Shown: positions 50,664-59,926, counted from the first letter of the stretch. The stretch: 64,000 bases of DNA from Candidatus Poribacteria bacterium (GCA_009839745.1 VXPE01000041.1:89677-153676), one strand, 5' to 3'. Program-made: numbers and translations. Notes: generated by a model from the sequence alone, not told the origin.

Positions 50664-51965
50664 CTATATGAACAACTCCTCTATCACAGAACCATCGTCA
50701 ACGACTCGGATCGGTCGTCCGGCGCGAGAATAGTTCTCTTCATCAGCATCAACCCCAAGGGCGAAGCAGAGCGATGCGAATAAGTCTGGAACGCGGACTG
50801 TGCCACTATCAACCTGAGTGCCATCTTCATTTGTACTTCCGATGACCTGTCCACCGCGGGTCCCCCCGCCAGCGACGGCAGCCGACCATCCCTGGGTATG
50901 ATGGTCGCGTCCGTCTCTATTGTTAATTTTCGGGGTGCGACCAAACTCACCCAGCCATAGCACAATCGTTTCTTCAAGAAGGTCCCGTTCAGCCAACTCC
51001 TTGAGGAGCATTGCGAACGCCGGATCTACCAGCGCGAGGAGCTCTTTCGTCCGCGCAAAGTTATTTTCATGTGTATCCCATCCGTCCAACGAAACCTCAA
51101 CAAATTTGACCCCAGCCTCTATCAACCGACGTGCCATCAAACACCCCTGACCGAACTTATGCATTCCATACGCCTCGCGGATCGCCATGGGTTCTTCGTT
51201 GAGATGAAACGCCTCGATTTTCGGGGAGTTGATAAGCTGATCGGCTTTTTTGTAAATCGCTTCATGTGCCTCTGTGCTGCGTCCCGTCCGTTTTGCGATA
51301 AAATCTGCCTCAATCGCTTTAAGCATTTTCAGACGCTCTCGAAAACGGTGCGTATCCATCTGCCAAGGATAAGAGAGATCCTCTACAGGTCTCATCGGAT
51401 CTTTGACGACGAACGGATCGTGCGTTGCACCGAGGAAACTGCCGGAGTAGGTCGGTGAATTGATATTAACGCAACTCGGAAGATCGGAGAGATTGTCAAG
51501 GTAATAAGAGGTGAGCGAACCGAGGGTTGGGTGCCTGATTGCCCCCCCAGGGGCATAACCCGTATGCAGTAAATAGCGAGCGCGTTCATGATTGCCTTCA
51601 CGTGAAACTATCGATCGGATAATAGAGAGATGGTGCGCCTGTTCTGCAACTTGCGGAAGATGTTCGGAAACCTCTATCCCTTTAACGCTTGTCGGGATTG
51701 CTGCAAAGGGACCGCCATTTTTAGTGCCGGGCTTGGGATCAAAGGAGTCTAATTGACTCGCGCCACCGCTCATGAACAAAACGATACAGTGTTTGGCGCG
51801 CGGCACAATATCTTCAAGCTGCGCAAGGCTCCTCGAACTGAAATGCTGCATCGCGACGAGTCCCAGAAAACCGCTGATACCGCTTTTGACAAAACAGCGG
51901 CGTGAGATCTCTTTATGCCACAACTCTGGCGCGTCGTATTCTGGAACCCATAATTTCGCGTCCAT
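50664..51965 (-). CDS. DUF1501 family protein
   Basis: About 433 residues. ISRRCFVKSGISGFLGLVAM is a Tat-like signal. AKHCIVLFMSGGASQLDSFD, GYAPGGAIRHPTLGS, LGEFGRTPKINNRDGRDHHT and WSAAVAGGGTRGGQVIG are the conserved blocks of the DUF1501 family, related to sulfatase/phosphatase folds and widespread in Planctomycetes and Poribacteria. It is likely exported; the reaction is unproven. Such genes often pair with DUF1549/PSCyt partners, none of which is next to it here. GAGGAG nine bases before the ATG at 51965 sets the start; the frame opens seven codons earlier. Confidence 0.9.
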   Translation of the reverse strand: MDAKLWVPEYDAPELWHKEISRRCFVKSGISGFLGLVAMQHFSSRSLAQLEDIVPRAKHCIVLFMSGGASQLDSFDPKPGTKNGGPFAAIPTSVKGIEVSEHLPQVAEQAHHLSIIRSIVSREGNHERARYLLHTGYAPGGAIRHPTLGSLTSYYLDNLSDLPSCVNINSPTYSGSFLGATHDPFVVKDPMRPVEDLSYPWQMDTHRFRERLKMLKAIEADFIAKRTGRSTEAHEAIYKKADQLINSPKIEAFHLNEEPMAIREAYGMHKFGQGCLMARRLIEAGVKFVEVSLDGWDTHENNFARTKELLALVDPAFAMLLKELAERDLLEETIVLWLGEFGRTPKINNRDGRDHHTQGWSAAVAGGGTRGGQVIGSTNEDGTQVDSGTVRVPDLFASLCFALGVDADEENYSRAGRPIRVVDDGSVIEELFI

Positions 51966-51986
51966 GTCCACGCTCTCCTCAATCAT

Positions 51987-52487
51987 TCATTCCTATCATT
52001 TTAACACGTCAATGTCTTTTAAACAAGGAAAAAAGGAAAACGTTAGGGTCGGTATGTGCGCGGCTGATTACTGCAGTTAGCATCATTCTTCATTGGATTC
52101 CGTTATCTTAACCCAACTTGCTACCTATGTGATTTTAGACGCATGAACACCGTTCTTCAGCCAAAAGCGATCATTTTTGTGAAAAACTGAGTGCATTCCC
52201 TGCCATTTTCAGCACGAAGAGGCACAGGCTAACGGTCTCCTATGCTACAAACTGGCAACTTAGGTTAACGTGAGTTTGATAAAAGTGGGAAATCAACGGT
52301 ATTCATGCTATAAAGCATGAACCGGGGTTTCGCTACTGCTATTTGGTTAGAAAGTGTCTTCAAGAAGAGCGTATCTGTCCAAATTATGCGTTTTTTCGGT
52401 TGTTTTCCCGCTCTACCTGGGGAAATACCCAAGCAAAAACACCTACGAATTTATTTTCAAGTTCACGTCTATAATACTGCGCCCCCT
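51987..52487. other. Intergenic region without a clear gene
   Basis: About 500 bases of AT-richer sequence. The only recognisable item is a hairpin element at 52291-52326. Short frames present lack ribosome binding sites and similarity. Confidence 0.55.
52291..52326. repeat. Hairpin element AATCAACGGTAT, variant stem
   Basis: Conserved AATCAACGGTAT is followed by stem TTCATGC/GCATGAA around TATAAA and then CCGGGG. The stem differs from other copies in both arms, keeping pairing. Confidence 0.75.
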
Positions 52488-53258
52488 TTAAATGTTTGAA
52501 TGCGACTGACAGCCATCAACGTTCACACAGGCACCCGTTACAAGACTCGCGCGTTCCGACGCAAGAAAAACGACGACATTCGCGATCTCTTCGGGCTTCC
52601 CGAACCTCCCCAGCGGCATATCGCTTTTCACAAAGGCTTCCATCGCCTCCGGATCCGCTGCGATGCGACGCGCCCAGCCACCCCCCGGAAAGAGGATCGA
52701 ACCCGGGGCGACGCTATTCACGCGGATATTGTCGGGTGCGAGCTCCCTTGCCAACGACTTTGTCATGCTGATCTCGGCGGCTTTCGCGGCGTTATAGGTG
52801 ATGTGTCCACCGCCTTCCCTACCGTAGATGGAGGTGATCATCAGGATCACACCGCTTCCCCGTTTTTTCATTTCAGGGATAACACCTCGGTTCACTCGCG
52901 CTGCAGATACCAAATTCAGGTCGAGGATTTCGTGCCATTCGGTATCTGAAATCTCTTCCAGAGGGGTCCACCGACTGCCACCGACGTTGTTCACAACAAC
53001 ATCAATTCCACCATACGTTTCCACGGTTTCTGCTATGAACGCGTTAACCTGTTCGCCATCCGTAACATCTGTGCGTTTGGCGAAAACCTCCGCACCTTTT
53101 GCGGACAGTTCATCTGTTACGCTTTGGAGTGTATCTTGGGTTCTGCCGCAGATGCTCAACCGCGCACCTTCTTCAGCGAAACCGTGCGCGATAGCACGTC
53201 CGATGCCGCGGCTTGCACCTGTCACAACGACCACTTTGTCCTTGAGTCCTAAGTCCAT
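52488..53258 (-). CDS. Short-chain dehydrogenase/reductase (SDR)
   Basis: About 256 residues. VVVVTGASRGIGRAIAHGFA is the TGxxxGxG cofactor loop, VVNNVGGSRW the NNxG strand, ILMITSIYGREGGGHITYNA plus AKAAEI hold the catalytic Ser and the YxxxK, and ACVNVDGCQS ends the fold. Close to 3-oxoacyl-ACP reductase/FabG-like SDRs; substrate unknown. GGGAGA five bases before the ATG at 53258 sets the start. It is divergent from the ferredoxin gene. Confidence 0.92.
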   Translation of the reverse strand: MDLGLKDKVVVVTGASRGIGRAIAHGFAEEGARLSICGRTQDTLQSVTDELSAKGAEVFAKRTDVTDGEQVNAFIAETVETYGGIDVVVNNVGGSRWTPLEEISDTEWHEILDLNLVSAARVNRGVIPEMKKRGSGVILMITSIYGREGGGHITYNAAKAAEISMTKSLARELAPDNIRVNSVAPGSILFPGGGWARRIAADPEAMEAFVKSDMPLGRFGKPEEIANVVVFLASERASLVTGACVNVDGCQSHSNI

Positions 53259-53438
53259 TAGATCTCCCATGTCGTTTTATAGTATAGGCTTAAAAAGAAA
53301 GCCCTAACATTTTTATGTCACTATTATAGCGGATACTCCCGAAAAATATCAACGGGATAGTTGTCAACGAGCAGGCATCGGAATTCGGAGATTCTTCCTA
53401 CAGAAGCACTGAATGCCCTGTTTGAAATAAAAACACGC

Positions 53439-53467
53439 TTGACAATTCATAAAGATTGTGTTAAAAT
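53439..53467 (+). promoter_or_regulatory. Promoter of the ferredoxin gene
   Basis: TTGACA (53439-53444), 17-base spacer, TAAAAT (53462-53467), about 115 bases before the ATG. A hairpin (CCCC..CCCGT/ACGGG..GGGG, 53524-53546) lies in the leader and could regulate expression. Confidence 0.78.
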
Positions 53468-53583
53468 ATATGTATTGAGTGTATTCGTAAAGATTTTGCC
53501 CAATTTTAGAATAGCAAGTTTAGCCCCTTCCCCGTAACGGGTGGGGACCCCGGCGTTGAAAGCCAAAAATAGGAAAGTGATTC

Positions 53584-54048
53584 ATGGCATATTATATCAC
53601 CGACGAGTGTATCGGGTGTATGGCGTGTTTGACGAACTGCCCGGTTGATGCAATAACAGGCGATCGGAACATGCTACACATCATCGATCCGAATATTTGC
53701 ATTGATTGTAGCGCGTGCGGGATGGTCTGTCCAGTCGAGGCAATCCGTGACCAGTTCGGAGAGGTGTGCAAATTCATTCGTCGACCCACGCACCGACCCA
53801 TCGCCGTTATCTACGAAGAACTCTGTTCGGGATGTGACTTCTGTGTCCATATTTGTCCCTGGGAGTGTCTTGAACTTAAGGACCCAGAGACCGGTGAACA
53901 CGCCGAAAGCTTCTTCGGTATCTGTGAACTCGTTAAACCGAAAGACTGTGTCGGTTGTAAACTGTGCGAAGAGGTCTGTATCAAGGACGCTATCCGCATT
54001 GAATCCCCCGTGCTTGTGGAACTGGCTGAAGCCGAAGCCGCAGACTAA
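53584..54048 (+). CDS. Ferredoxin-type protein with four 4Fe-4S motifs
   Basis: 154 residues containing CIGCMACLTNCP, CIDCSACGMVCP, CSGCDFCVHICP and CVGCKLCEEVCI, that is two tandem bacterial ferredoxin domains. No signal peptide, so it is cytoplasmic. It probably carries low-potential electrons or is a subunit of an oxidoreductase whose catalytic gene is elsewhere. AGGAAAG precedes the ATG. The next feature is a repeat, then gmk. Strong promoter and structured leader upstream. Confidence 0.92.
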   Translation: MAYYITDECIGCMACLTNCPVDAITGDRNMLHIIDPNICIDCSACGMVCPVEAIRDQFGEVCKFIRRPTHRPIAVIYEELCSGCDFCVHICPWECLELKDPETGEHAESFFGICELVKPKDCVGCKLCEEVCIKDAIRIESPVLVELAEAEAAD

Positions 54049-54281
54049 TATTTTTAACGATTATGTCTGGACGGGGTGTCCGTTGTCCACCCCGATCTAA
54101 AATTGATAAGAACCTATTCGAGGTTAAGAGGGTTTCTTAAAGATTTAGAATTCGCTCCGATAACGGTAAATCAGCACAGAAGCAATCATTAAAAAGCCTA
54201 TTTTGAGGTTTAAAAAGGTTTTTAACAATTGAAAGACTGCAAGGACAACGGACGCAGCAGCTCATAAGCAATCGTTAAAAA
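54046..54281. repeat. Dispersed repeat family B, long copy
   Basis: Starts TATTTTTAACGATTATGTCT and continues TGTCCGTTGTCCACCCCGAT; an inner segment with GAGGTT..TTTCTTAA recurs once more before GCAAGGACAACGGACGCAGC. Here the right end (CGTTAAAAA) abuts the gmk start codon, whereas in 29631 and 33308 the left end abuts a start codon of the other strand. Confidence 0.78.
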
Positions 54282-54935
54282 ATGGCGAACACACACCTCT
54301 ATAAACCGCACCTCGTCATCGTCATCTCCGGTCCCTCTGGTTCAGGGAAAAGCACCGTCATTAATGCCCTCTGTAAAGCAGATGAAACTTTACAATTATC
54401 TGTCTCTGCGACAACGCGTAAACCCCGTCGCGGTGAAGTCGCTGGCGTTGATTATCACTTTCTGTCAAAAACGGAATTTGAAAAGTCCATTCGGCAGGAC
54501 CACTTCTTAGAATGGGCAGCATACGGCGACAACCTCTACGGGACACCCAAATCTGAAATTGCCGATGCCCGCGAAGCCGGAAAAGATTCTATCTTAGAGA
54601 TCGAGGTAAAGGGTTCTCTGGAAATCCGAGCACAAGACCTCGCCCCGGCAAGAAGTATCCTTATCTTTATTGTCCCGCCCTCATTCGCTACCTTGGAGAA
54701 ACGTCTCCGCCGCAGAGACACAGAATCTGAATCGGAACTGAAACAACGCTTAGATATAGCAAAATCCGAAGTCCGCGAGATTCAGCACTACGATTACTGG
54801 GTTAGCAACCCACAAGGCGGCATCAAACAGGCAGTTCAGCAAATCCAGACGATTATCACTGCCGAACGATCTCGCATTGATGCCAAACTCATAGAGACAC
54901 TTAACCCTTTACTCGGCGTTGACAGCGAAAATTAA
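54282..54935 (+). CDS. gmk: Guanylate kinase
   Basis: 217 residues. The P-loop is VISGPSGSGKSTVINALC. SVSATTRKPRRGEVAGVDYH and FLEWAAYGDNLYGTPKSEI bind GMP, and RLRRRDTESESELKQRL is the lid. It converts GMP and ATP to GDP and ADP. In many bacteria rpoZ and coaBC follow; here coaBC follows and no rpoZ is seen between them. The leader ends in the family B repeat. Confidence 0.95.
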   Translation: MANTHLYKPHLVIVISGPSGSGKSTVINALCKADETLQLSVSATTRKPRRGEVAGVDYHFLSKTEFEKSIRQDHFLEWAAYGDNLYGTPKSEIADAREAGKDSILEIEVKGSLEIRAQDLAPARSILIFIVPPSFATLEKRLRRRDTESESELKQRLDIAKSEVREIQHYDYWVSNPQGGIKQAVQQIQTIITAERSRIDAKLIETLNPLLGVDSEN

Positions 54936-55019
54936 ATTAAACCCTGTATCACTCCAAAACCAATCGAAATTAACTAAGAACCCGATTTTTTGACCCTCAA
55001 AAGGAAAATCAAGCCTGTA

Positions 55020-55200
55020 ATGAGTTTTTGATAGGGTATTTCTGCGGATTTTTTCAGATATACGGAGAGGATCGCTGCTCTTTCAATCTACCTCACCGAA
55101 CCGCAAGGAAAAATTAAAAAATGAAATGGAGGGCGGATATACGGAGAGGATCGTTGTTTCTTCAATTTACCTCACCGAACCGCAAGGAAAAATTAAAAAC
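55020..55200 (+). repeat. Tandem copies of the RBS-bearing repeat before coaBC
   Basis: TACGGAGAGGATCG, then TTTCAAT[C/T]TACCTCACCG and AACCGCAAGGAAAAATTAAA, occur twice, about 76 bases apart. The first copy ends in ATG (55121), the second runs into the coaBC reading frame as AACATTATC without an ATG. Confidence 0.82.
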
Positions 55201-56415
55201 ATTATCTTAGGTGTTACAGGCGGCATCGCGATTCACAAATCGATTGACGTGGCAAGCCAACTCGTTAAAGCGGGGGCATCCGTCCACGTTGTGATGACGG
55301 AAAACGCCACGCGTCTCGTGCAGCCATTGCAATTCCAAGTCATCTCACGGAACCCTGTCCTCCTGAACCTATTTGACGCGGGAACAGACTGGAAACCCCC
55401 TCATATCGATCTCGCCGACCGTGCGGATCTCCTCGCAATCGTCCCCGCGACAGCGAATATCATCGGTAAGATGGCAAACGGCATCGCTGACGACGCGCTC
55501 TCGACCATTGCCGTTTCCGTTCACTGTCCAATCCTCCTCGCACCGGCGATGAACGGACACATGTACCACAATCCGTTTGTGCAACGGAATATCGACACCT
55601 TGAAAACGCACGGAATCCATTTCGTTGAACCCGATAGTGGTGATTTAGCCTGCGGCTATGAAGGGACGGGACGGCTGAACACAGTGGATGCAATCCTGCA
55701 ACGGATAAATGATATTCTTGCTGATGCCAGATCGAACAGTCTACCCAAAACCGAAACAGCCGATTTACGAGGGACACGCGTTCTCGTCACCGCCGGGGCA
55801 ACGCGCGAATATATCGATCCGGTCCGCTTTATCACCAACCGTTCCAGCGGCAAGATGGGATACGCCATTGCTGAAGCGGCTGCACAGCGGGGTGCAGAGG
55901 TGCGCCTCATCAGCGGCGCTGCGACCGTCCCTGCCCCCGCCGACATCGAAATCCAGCACGTCGAGACGACGCTTGAGATGTATGATGCACTCCTGCAAGC
56001 CTTCAAAGAAACAGATATTGTCATCATGGCGGGCGCGCCTGCGGATTATCGACCGAGGGAATTTACACCCCATAAAATCAAAAAAACTGCCGAAACCTTG
56101 ACACTTCCACTCGAAAGGAATCCGGACATCGCCGAGGCACTTGGCGAACAGAAAACCGACCAAACCCTCGTTTGCTTCGCCGCCGAAACGAACGACATCC
56201 TTGAAAACGCCAAAAAGAAGCTGATACGCAAAAACTGCGATCTCATTGTTGCGAATGACATCCTTGCGGAGGGAGCCGGATTCGGTGTCGATACGAATAT
56301 TGTAACCTTGCTGGAGCCAGACGGCACCTGCGAACAACTCCCACGCGCCTCAAAGCGCGATGTAGCAGATGCCATTTTGACAAAGGTTGTTTCCCTCAGG
56401 ACGCGAAAGAAGTAA
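55126..56415 (+). CDS. coaBC: Phosphopantothenoylcysteine decarboxylase/synthetase
   Basis: CoaC half: IILGVTGGIAIHKSIDVASQ, PATANIIGKMANGIADD and APAMNGHMYHNPFVQRN (flavin and catalytic His/Asn). CoaB half: RVLVTAGATREYIDPVRFIT and NRSSGKMGYAIAEAAAQRG, then PAMN-independent AAPADYRP-type text (MAGAPADYRPREF). Both steps from phosphopantothenate and cysteine to phosphopantetheine are covered. The family normally starts just before IILGVTGG. Here the only in-frame ATG is 25 codons earlier and lies inside a duplicated repeat, so the first residues are repeat-derived, unless an ATT at 55192 or 55201 is used. Confidence 0.92.
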   Translation: MEGGYTERIVVSSIYLTEPQGKIKNIILGVTGGIAIHKSIDVASQLVKAGASVHVVMTENATRLVQPLQFQVISRNPVLLNLFDAGTDWKPPHIDLADRADLLAIVPATANIIGKMANGIADDALSTIAVSVHCPILLAPAMNGHMYHNPFVQRNIDTLKTHGIHFVEPDSGDLACGYEGTGRLNTVDAILQRINDILADARSNSLPKTETADLRGTRVLVTAGATREYIDPVRFITNRSSGKMGYAIAEAAAQRGAEVRLISGAATVPAPADIEIQHVETTLEMYDALLQAFKETDIVIMAGAPADYRPREFTPHKIKKTAETLTLPLERNPDIAEALGEQKTDQTLVCFAAETNDILENAKKKLIRKNCDLIVANDILAEGAGFGVDTNIVTLLEPDGTCEQLPRASKRDVADAILTKVVSLRTRKK

Positions 56416-56486
56416 GTCCCTTGAGAATAAGGATTTACTAACTCTTCCGAAAAATCGATCAAATCTTCAAAATAGCAACGAAACCA

Positions 56487-56574
56487 TAGCCCGTAACGAA
56501 GTGGAGGGCGGATCTACGGAGAGACACGTGAACACACAAATTCGCTTCATCGAACCGCAAGGTAAATTAGAAAA
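56487..56574 (+). repeat. RBS-bearing repeat before rsmA
   Basis: ATAGCCCGTAACGAAGTGGA, GGGCGGATCTACGGAGAG and finally ATCGAACCGCAAGGTAAATT precede the ATG at 56575, as in 5903-5999 and 55020-55200. Confidence 0.8.
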
Positions 56575-57429
56575 ATGAACTACCAACAGGTTCGTGGCTT
56601 TTTTGCCCTCAATCACACCCGCCCCAAAAAACAATTAGGACAAAACTTCCTGGTTAACCCAGAAGCCCTTGAAATTATCCTCGCAGCGGGAGAACTCACG
56701 GATACCGACACCGTCATAGAGATTGGTGCCGGTTTAGGGTGCCTCACGGACGTTTTGGCGCGACGTGCCAAACGTGTAATTGCCGTTGAAGTAGATGAAT
56801 TGCTATACAAGGCGTTAGCAGCGCAATTCGCAACAGATTCACACGTTCACCTCCTTAACGCGGATATTCTTAAATTGGAATTCAACTCATTGTTGTCTGA
56901 CGGCACAGAGACTGTGCCTACTACTTTTAAGGTTATAGCGAACCTGCCTTACAGCATTACGACTCCAATCTTGTGGAAACTGCTCGATTATCACAAACAG
57001 ATTCATAGCTGCGTATTGATGACGCAGAAGGAGGTCGCTGAAAGAATTGTTGCTGAACCCGGAGGAAAGGATTATGGTGCCTTAACAATCGGTGTCACGT
57101 ATCGGACGGATGCGACACTCATCGCTACGCTATCACCAGAAAACTTTTATCCGGCACCCAAAGTGGATTCGGCACTCTTAAAACTGACGATGCGCCAACA
57201 TCCAAAGGTTAAGGTTGAAAATGAGGAATTCTTCTTTAAAGTTGTGCGGACGGCGTTTCGGACGCGGCGGAAGATGCTAAAAAATACGTTAGTTAGGGGT
57301 AGGTTGGCACCGGCGAAGGTATTAGGGGCCGCATTTGAGGAACTCGGTATCGCGCCAGAGCGGCGTGCTGAAACATTGGATATCACAGAATTCGCCGCCC
57401 TCGCAAATTTTTTGTTTTTTAATTATTAA
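56575..57429 (+). CDS. rsmA: 16S rRNA dimethyladenosine transferase
   Basis: 284 residues. RPKKQLGQNFLVNPEALEII is the KsgA N-terminus, VIEIGAGLGCLTDVLARRAK binds SAM, and VIANLPYSITTPILWKLL contains the NLPY catalytic motif. FFKVVRTAFRTRRKMLKNTL is the C-terminal rRNA-binding region. It dimethylates A1518 and A1519 of 16S rRNA. It follows coaBC in the same direction, with a repeat supplying the ribosome binding site. Confidence 0.95.
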   Translation: MNYQQVRGFFALNHTRPKKQLGQNFLVNPEALEIILAAGELTDTDTVIEIGAGLGCLTDVLARRAKRVIAVEVDELLYKALAAQFATDSHVHLLNADILKLEFNSLLSDGTETVPTTFKVIANLPYSITTPILWKLLDYHKQIHSCVLMTQKEVAERIVAEPGGKDYGALTIGVTYRTDATLIATLSPENFYPAPKVDSALLKLTMRQHPKVKVENEEFFFKVVRTAFRTRRKMLKNTLVRGRLAPAKVLGAAFEELGIAPERRAETLDITEFAALANFLFFNY

Positions 57430-57445
57430 CTAAAAAAAATAAAAA

Positions 57446-58225
57446 TCATAAGCGGATATCCAATTCAAAAAGTTGCCAATACACAATTTTCCAATCCCGT
57501 TCTTCACGCCGGAATTCAAATCTGCAGCGGGCTTTGAGCTCCCGTAAGTCCCGCTCTTCCCCTTTTTCCGCGTCGACATCCAACTGAAGCGTCGCTGCCG
57601 ACTTCCGGGCATGCGTTATATCCATCTCTATATCCTGGAAGAGGAATTGCAGCGAGACGTATTCCTCAAAAAGTTGTGTCATCGCCGGAACCACATCTGC
57701 ATAATTTTCAGGAATAATCCCAGATGCTACCCCGAAAAGTGTGGCTGGATCGTCTGCAGCAACGTAGGTTTCCGAGAAGAGCGCTTCAATTGCCTCAATG
57801 TTTTTGAAATCTACCGACTCCAGCAGGGCTGCAAAATTGTCAAAAAAATCTCGTAGCTCCACCACCGGATCTTTTAGGGGTGTCAACATAATATCCACAA
57901 CCAACCGTTCCTGTTTAAGGACAACCGGTTGGCTATACGGCTTATAATCCGGATCGATAACGGTCAAGGTATGAACATTGTCGTAAAGAACACCTTGAAA
58001 CGTATAATTGCCGTCTATGCCAGTTTCAACGGACTGTCCGAGCAGCGTCACAGTTGACCCAGGAATGCGATTTCCGGTTCCAGCATCAATGATGGATCCA
58101 GAGACTGTGCCGTATTGGAGTGCTACCAGTTTTTCAACTTCGGGTTCAGTAGTTTCTTCCATCTCCCCACATGCAGAAAGGCAAATCATCAGTAGGAACA
58201 GCGGGATATTTTTTTTCAGTGTCAC
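57446..58225 (-). CDS. Lipoprotein with carboxypeptidase-regulatory-like domain
   Basis: 259 residues from a GTG. IPLFLLMICLSACGEMEETT contains a lipobox (LSAC). Residues about 38-115 resemble a carboxypeptidase-regulatory/DUF-type beta-sandwich (GTVSGSIIDAGTGNRIPGST...GIDGNYTFQGVL). The C-terminal 120 residues (FFDNFAALLESVDFKNIEAI to WKIVYWQLFELDIRL) look like an NTF2/SnoaL-type alpha+beta domain. It is exported and lipid-anchored; function unknown. It is convergent with rsmA, 17 bases apart. Confidence 0.82.
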   Translation of the reverse strand: MTLKKNIPLFLLMICLSACGEMEETTEPEVEKLVALQYGTVSGSIIDAGTGNRIPGSTVTLLGQSVETGIDGNYTFQGVLYDNVHTLTVIDPDYKPYSQPVVLKQERLVVDIMLTPLKDPVVELRDFFDNFAALLESVDFKNIEAIEALFSETYVAADDPATLFGVASGIIPENYADVVPAMTQLFEEYVSLQFLFQDIEMDITHARKSAATLQLDVDAEKGEERDLRELKARCRFEFRREERDWKIVYWQLFELDIRL

Positions 58226-58380
58226 AGTTTATTTACCATCCTTAATTTTAATTTTGCTTGCGCGCGGTCAAAGTATTTTGGTCAAGAGGGCATTTTGTAG
58301 GGTCCGCATGCGTGTTTTTGCTTGGGCATTTCTGCGTATTGTTGCGTGCTACGCGCTTTAGAAATTTTTAATGATATGCT
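58226..58380 (-). repeat. Dispersed repeat, degenerate copy
   Basis: CTTAATTTTAATTTTGCTTG near the start codon, then GCATGCGTGTTTTTGCTTGG and GCATTTCTGCGTATTGTTGC as in 37930-38000. Termini are weaker than in other copies. Confidence 0.6.
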
Positions 58381-58477
58381 TCTGAATTGCTGCGACCCTT
58401 GAAGTGTCGCGATTGGAGATCGCTCTGACAGCAAAAAGGCGGTAGTGCCAAGCCTGCATGCTTCGTTAGTCAGATCC

Positions 58478-59926
58478 TCATTGATTAAAAAACTTTTCAA
58501 GTGTTTGTAATTTCGGAGGTTTTGTGAACACAGATACAATTATCAATACCACAGACGAAACAGCGACCAGAATCGCAGCAGGCATAATCCCGATACCACC
58601 GACACTATACCCGGGTGTCTGCCAGTTTTGGAGAAAGAAATAGAGCCATAACAGAATTACACTCAGGATTGCGGCGAACACACCGTGCTTTGTGCTACGC
58701 TGCCAGAACAACGCCGCAACGACAATCGGAAAGAGACCCGCAAACCCGGTGAACGACCAAACAGCAAGCCTAAAAATACTCGGTGTCGCGATGAGCGAGA
58801 TGAGATAGGTAACAAAAAGCACGCCGCTCACAAATAACCGTCCTACCCACACCCGTTGCCGCTCCGAAAACGCCTCTCGGCGGTAATGTCCGACAATATC
58901 GTGCGTGAACATACTCCCGATAGCGAGCGATTGCGAATCCAACGACGACATAATCGCCGCGAAGACCCCTGCGCCCAAAAACCCAGCTAAAACCCCGGGG
59001 GCGTGTATATGGATCATCTGAATTAGCACATTGTTCGCTTGGGCGCCTTGCAAACCTGGGACATCTACGTTTCCGAGTATTCCGAGCAATACACTCGGAA
59101 TCCATACAACCGCAATACACAACGGATACAAAATGATCGCATACCGGAATGTCCCGACATCCTTCGCCGTTAGGAAATGTGAAAAGATATGTGGAAACAT
59201 GCCGACACAGAGTGGAACACAGAGATAGGTCAAAAGTTCCAACGGCTTGATATGCTCCGCCTGCATCAATAAACCCGTGTCCACCTTAGCGATAGCATTT
59301 GAAAACCCGCCCATCCGATGCGTGATGACGAAAAAGGTGATGCCTCCGAGGACCATGAAAACGAGCGTTTGGAACGTGTTCACCCACGCAGTGCCTCGCA
59401 TACCGCTGTAAGTAACATAACACAACACGACTGCACATATGAGTAAGCCACCGAGCCATTGTGGAATTTGACCCTCTGTGAGTGTCGCTAAGGTTCCGCC
59501 ACCGCCCATCACACCGATCAACAGATACGGGATGAGCAGCAACACAAACACGATGAAGAGGAGCAGCCCTAAACCATCGGATTCCCACCGATCGCGGAAG
59601 TATTGGACCTGTGTTACATAGCCAAACCGCTTTCCAAGTCGCCACAGACGCGTCCCAATAAAGAGGAACACACACGGCACAACTATCGCCGAGGAAGAAG
59701 CCATCAGTGCAAAAACACCGATACCCCTATGGTAGGCTTCACCCGACGCACCGAGGATTGAGAACGCCGTCATGTTCGTGCCAAACAGCGTCATCAACAG
59801 GATAAACCAATTAATCGTCCGACTCGCAACAAAATAATCTTCTCCGGTATTTCGGAAAAGTTTATGGCTCAACGCACCGAGAACCAAGACCATCACGAGG
59901 TATATAGAAATGACTGCCAGGCTCAT
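58478..59926 (-). CDS. Sodium:solute symporter (SSS family)
   Basis: 482 residues with about 13 helices. LVLGALSHKLFRNTGEDYFV and ASRTINWFILLMTLFGTNMT are typical SSS N-terminal text, followed by ASGEAYHRGIGVFA and FAAIMSSLDSQSLAIGSMFT at the sodium site. It couples sodium entry to uptake of an unknown solute, possibly a sugar, amino acid or organic acid. It overlaps by four bases with the small protein upstream, the usual pairing for symporters with a DUF3311 partner. Confidence 0.92.
   Translation of the reverse strand: MSLAVISIYLVMVLVLGALSHKLFRNTGEDYFVASRTINWFILLMTLFGTNMTAFSILGASGEAYHRGIGVFALMASSSAIVVPCVFLFIGTRLWRLGKRFGYVTQVQYFRDRWESDGLGLLLFIVFVLLLIPYLLIGVMGGGGTLATLTEGQIPQWLGGLLICAVVLCYVTYSGMRGTAWVNTFQTLVFMVLGGITFFVITHRMGGFSNAIAKVDTGLLMQAEHIKPLELLTYLCVPLCVGMFPHIFSHFLTAKDVGTFRYAIILYPLCIAVVWIPSVLLGILGNVDVPGLQGAQANNVLIQMIHIHAPGVLAGFLGAGVFAAIMSSLDSQSLAIGSMFTHDIVGHYRREAFSERQRVWVGRLFVSGVLFVTYLISLIATPSIFRLAVWSFTGFAGLFPIVVAALFWQRSTKHGVFAAILSVILLWLYFFLQNWQTPGYSVGGIGIMPAAILVAVSSVVLIIVSVFTKPPKLQTLEKFFNQ

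Noticed and set aside
25221-52326. Four similar hairpin repeats as a possible CRISPR
   Set aside because: Copies are 7-15 kb apart, the stems vary, and there are no regular spacers or cas genes.
54936-55125. rpoZ between gmk and coaBC
   Set aside because: No omega-subunit reading frame is present; the space is filled by repeats.
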